From Aphrophora alni (lineage: Eukaryota > Arthropoda > Insecta > Hemiptera > Aphrophoridae): a stretch of DNA of 64,000 bases. The stretch covers positions 65,646,231 to 65,710,230 of the forward strand of contig OY740768.1 in the NCBI GenBank assembly GCA_963513935.1, in the 5' to 3' direction. The notes under the pieces were generated by a model. That model did no database searches. It saw only the letters and a program-made list of their open reading frames with translations, and was not told the origin of the DNA. This document shows, piece after piece, positions 62,067-64,000 of this stretch (the first letter of the stretch is position 1; every line of letters starts with the position of its first letter). The translations under genes and the position numbers were made by a program.

Positions 62067-64000
62067 TTACAGCTCTAGGGAGCTACAATACTGTATATAT
62101 TATATATACAGAAAAGAAAGTTGGAAAAGCCTTCATCGTTAAGTTTGTGTTGTAACTTGGCCTTTTCGGATATTGTGTGAATATCAAAAATATTTCTTAT
62201 AATTAGGATTCGAAATTAAAATTTCGAATAATTTTTTTTTCATCGTAGAATGTTATTACTTCATGAAAATTAATATTTGTAAAATTTTATCTATTTTACG
62301 ATGGTACAGCTAAGTTCAATTACTTAAAAGATACGGACTATTAAAAATGGGTGTCATTTTTAATTTCATGTTGGGTGGGCACAATTTTCCTGTAGAAGAA
62401 TTCACCAGGTTGAAAACTGTGACGTACCCAGTATACATAGTGTAAAAACTTCTATTTTGACTAATTCACTTCAGTTTTTGCTCACATTTCATGGGTTTTA
62501 ATCGAAGCAAAATAATTTGGTTGACCGGAATCTCTTTGATTCCGATTTGTTTGGGGGGGGGGAGTTTTTTAGTAAAGTGACCCTATTTGTCTAATATTTT
62601 CAAATGAATTTCTCTTAACTCTTCATAGTCCTAGCAAATTTAACCAAAACGTTACTCTACATAAAAACGTATTATGTAATCCAATACGTAAGATTATGTA
62701 AGCGTTTTTTTACTGGAACTTATTGTGTTAGAGATTGTATAAAAGTTTGTCTTATTTTGCTGTCTTTTTTAAGCCGATACTTTAAAATTCAAAACCTTTG
62801 AAAATGAACATTAAGAAAAACAAAACAAAAATTGTTTTAGAAAAGTTATATCTGAAAGTTTTACGAAAAACATTCATATAACAGTTATTTTTATTAAAGT
62901 TATCTAAAACCTCCCACAAATTAAAAAATCGCTATATATAATTTTAAGCCGTCTTATTGGAAAACTACATTTTTTTTTTTCACATAAAAATTATTTACAA
63001 ATAAACAAATATCGTTCATTTAACATAAAATATGATAAGTAAAATTTGGTTTAATACAAATAAACAAAATTGCTACTAAAAGAAGGTTTTATTATTTTAT
63101 TAACTTTTAGATGAAAATTATATCTTTAAGAATTTGAGAACAAATGAAGTTTTTTCCACAAAAGTCTATTTTTCAGTAGTTAAATTTGTCAGCTAGATAC
63201 AAAGCACTTTAATTCTTAGACGCTTACGTTGTAGAAAAAAAAACTTTTATATAAATTAATGATTTCCATGTATTGTATTTTTCAGGGGGTCTAATTAAAG
63301 ACTATTGCAACTATAAAAATAATAAAGACTATTAGGATTCTGAAAAAAAAAAGATTTTTTCTAAATGTGTGTTAATCGTTTCTTTTGAAAGATCGAACGA
63401 TAAACCTAGTTAAAATAGACATTTGAAATTTGTTATGGCGACTCTTGTGTAGAAATTTATTGAAATTATGAAAATTCGTGTAGATTAGTATTAAAGCCTA
63501 TATTACCTATATTATTAATTATTAGTATTACCTTATACTACTTATGCTGCATTATAAAAATTAATAGGTTAGATTTATTTGATTTCTCACAAAGACTTTA
63601 CAAAGTTATAAATAAAACACGGAGTGTACATAGAGTGATTGAAGGGGAAGTTGCATTTAAATGTATGTTAAGAAGATCGAAATAAATAATTAAGTCTGAA
63701 GGACATTTGCAAAATGTATCTGTATATATAAAGTTGCGTAGAAACAATAGTGTAGTAAAAATTAAGTATTGAATATGGAATTAATGGAGCTAGAGACCAT
63801 GTAGCGATATTAAAAGAAATATTATTACAATACATATGAAAATATATGGCATTTTCATATATTGAAATGTAAAATGGCCAAGTAGTTTCAATATTGGATT
63901 TCACCAAAAAGATGAATATATAAATAAGTTGGAGATAATAATAAAAATAACCACATAAGTCGGCTCCTGCATTTATCAAGTCATCAATTTAATAAAATAC
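62067..64000. other. AT-rich stretch, nothing recognised
   Basis: Contains the near-perfect palindrome CTGTATATATTATATATACAG at 62091-62111 and a G-run at about 62551-62561. The 103-codon minus frame at 63668-63979 is Ile/Tyr/Phe-rich and treated as chance. Confidence 0.5.

Noticed and set aside
63668..63979. 103-codon minus frame
   Set aside because: Ile/Tyr/Phe/Asn-rich translation typical of AT-rich non-coding DNA; no motif.

Overview
The window is AT-rich eukaryotic DNA, roughly 30% GC by eye. It has no recognisable intact host gene, no rRNA or tRNA gene and no bacterial-style gene organisation. The content is mobile-element debris, tandem repeats and long featureless AT-rich stretches, as in intergenic or intronic DNA of an arthropod, most probably an insect. 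Pointers to an insect are the type of Tc1/mariner-IS630 transposase relic at 20.4-20.9 kb, the LINE RNase H remnants, a short Helitron with a TC start and CTAG end, and many (TA)n, (CA)n and (GA)n tracts. I cannot name the order from the sequence.

Layout. 0-3.2 kb: a (GA)n tract, then an old degenerate tandem array (about 115-150 bp units) split by a GC-richer 1.2 kb insertion. 3.2-12.9 kb: AT-rich DNA with a (TA)n tract and a weak 21-22 bp minisatellite. 13-18 kb: two same-strand copies of a LINE RNase H segment about 94% alike, bracketing a homogeneous 98-bp satellite array. That array carries a three-unit (294 bp) higher-order period. The second LINE copy runs on to an A-rich 3' end. 20.4-20.9 kb: a transposase pseudogene. 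22-52 kb: six copies, on both strands, of an unnamed dispersed element of about 200-240 bp, plus three pieces of a second dispersed family. 31.0-31.4 kb: a 432 bp non-autonomous Helitron. 40.5-43.1 kb: an LTR retrotransposon remnant on the minus strand, sitting inside a (CA)n tract. It appears reduced to one long LTR, a primer-binding site and a 19 bp stub of the second LTR. 43.2-43.5 and 58.4-58.9 kb: two foldback (MITE-like) elements. 58.25 kb: a tRNA-like SINE head.

There are weak hints of real exons. One is a 36-nt microexon-like segment at 51.1 kb on the plus strand. Three others are short minus-strand open segments at 62.0, 60.6 and 55.5 kb, two of which end at consensus splice donors. 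If real, they would mean part of the window is introns of host genes. None is recognised as a known protein, and all need transcript data.

No genes here can be said to work together. The strongest new-looking items are the six-copy dispersed family, the 98-bp satellite with its trimer period, the collapsed LTR element in the microsatellite and the 528 bp foldback.
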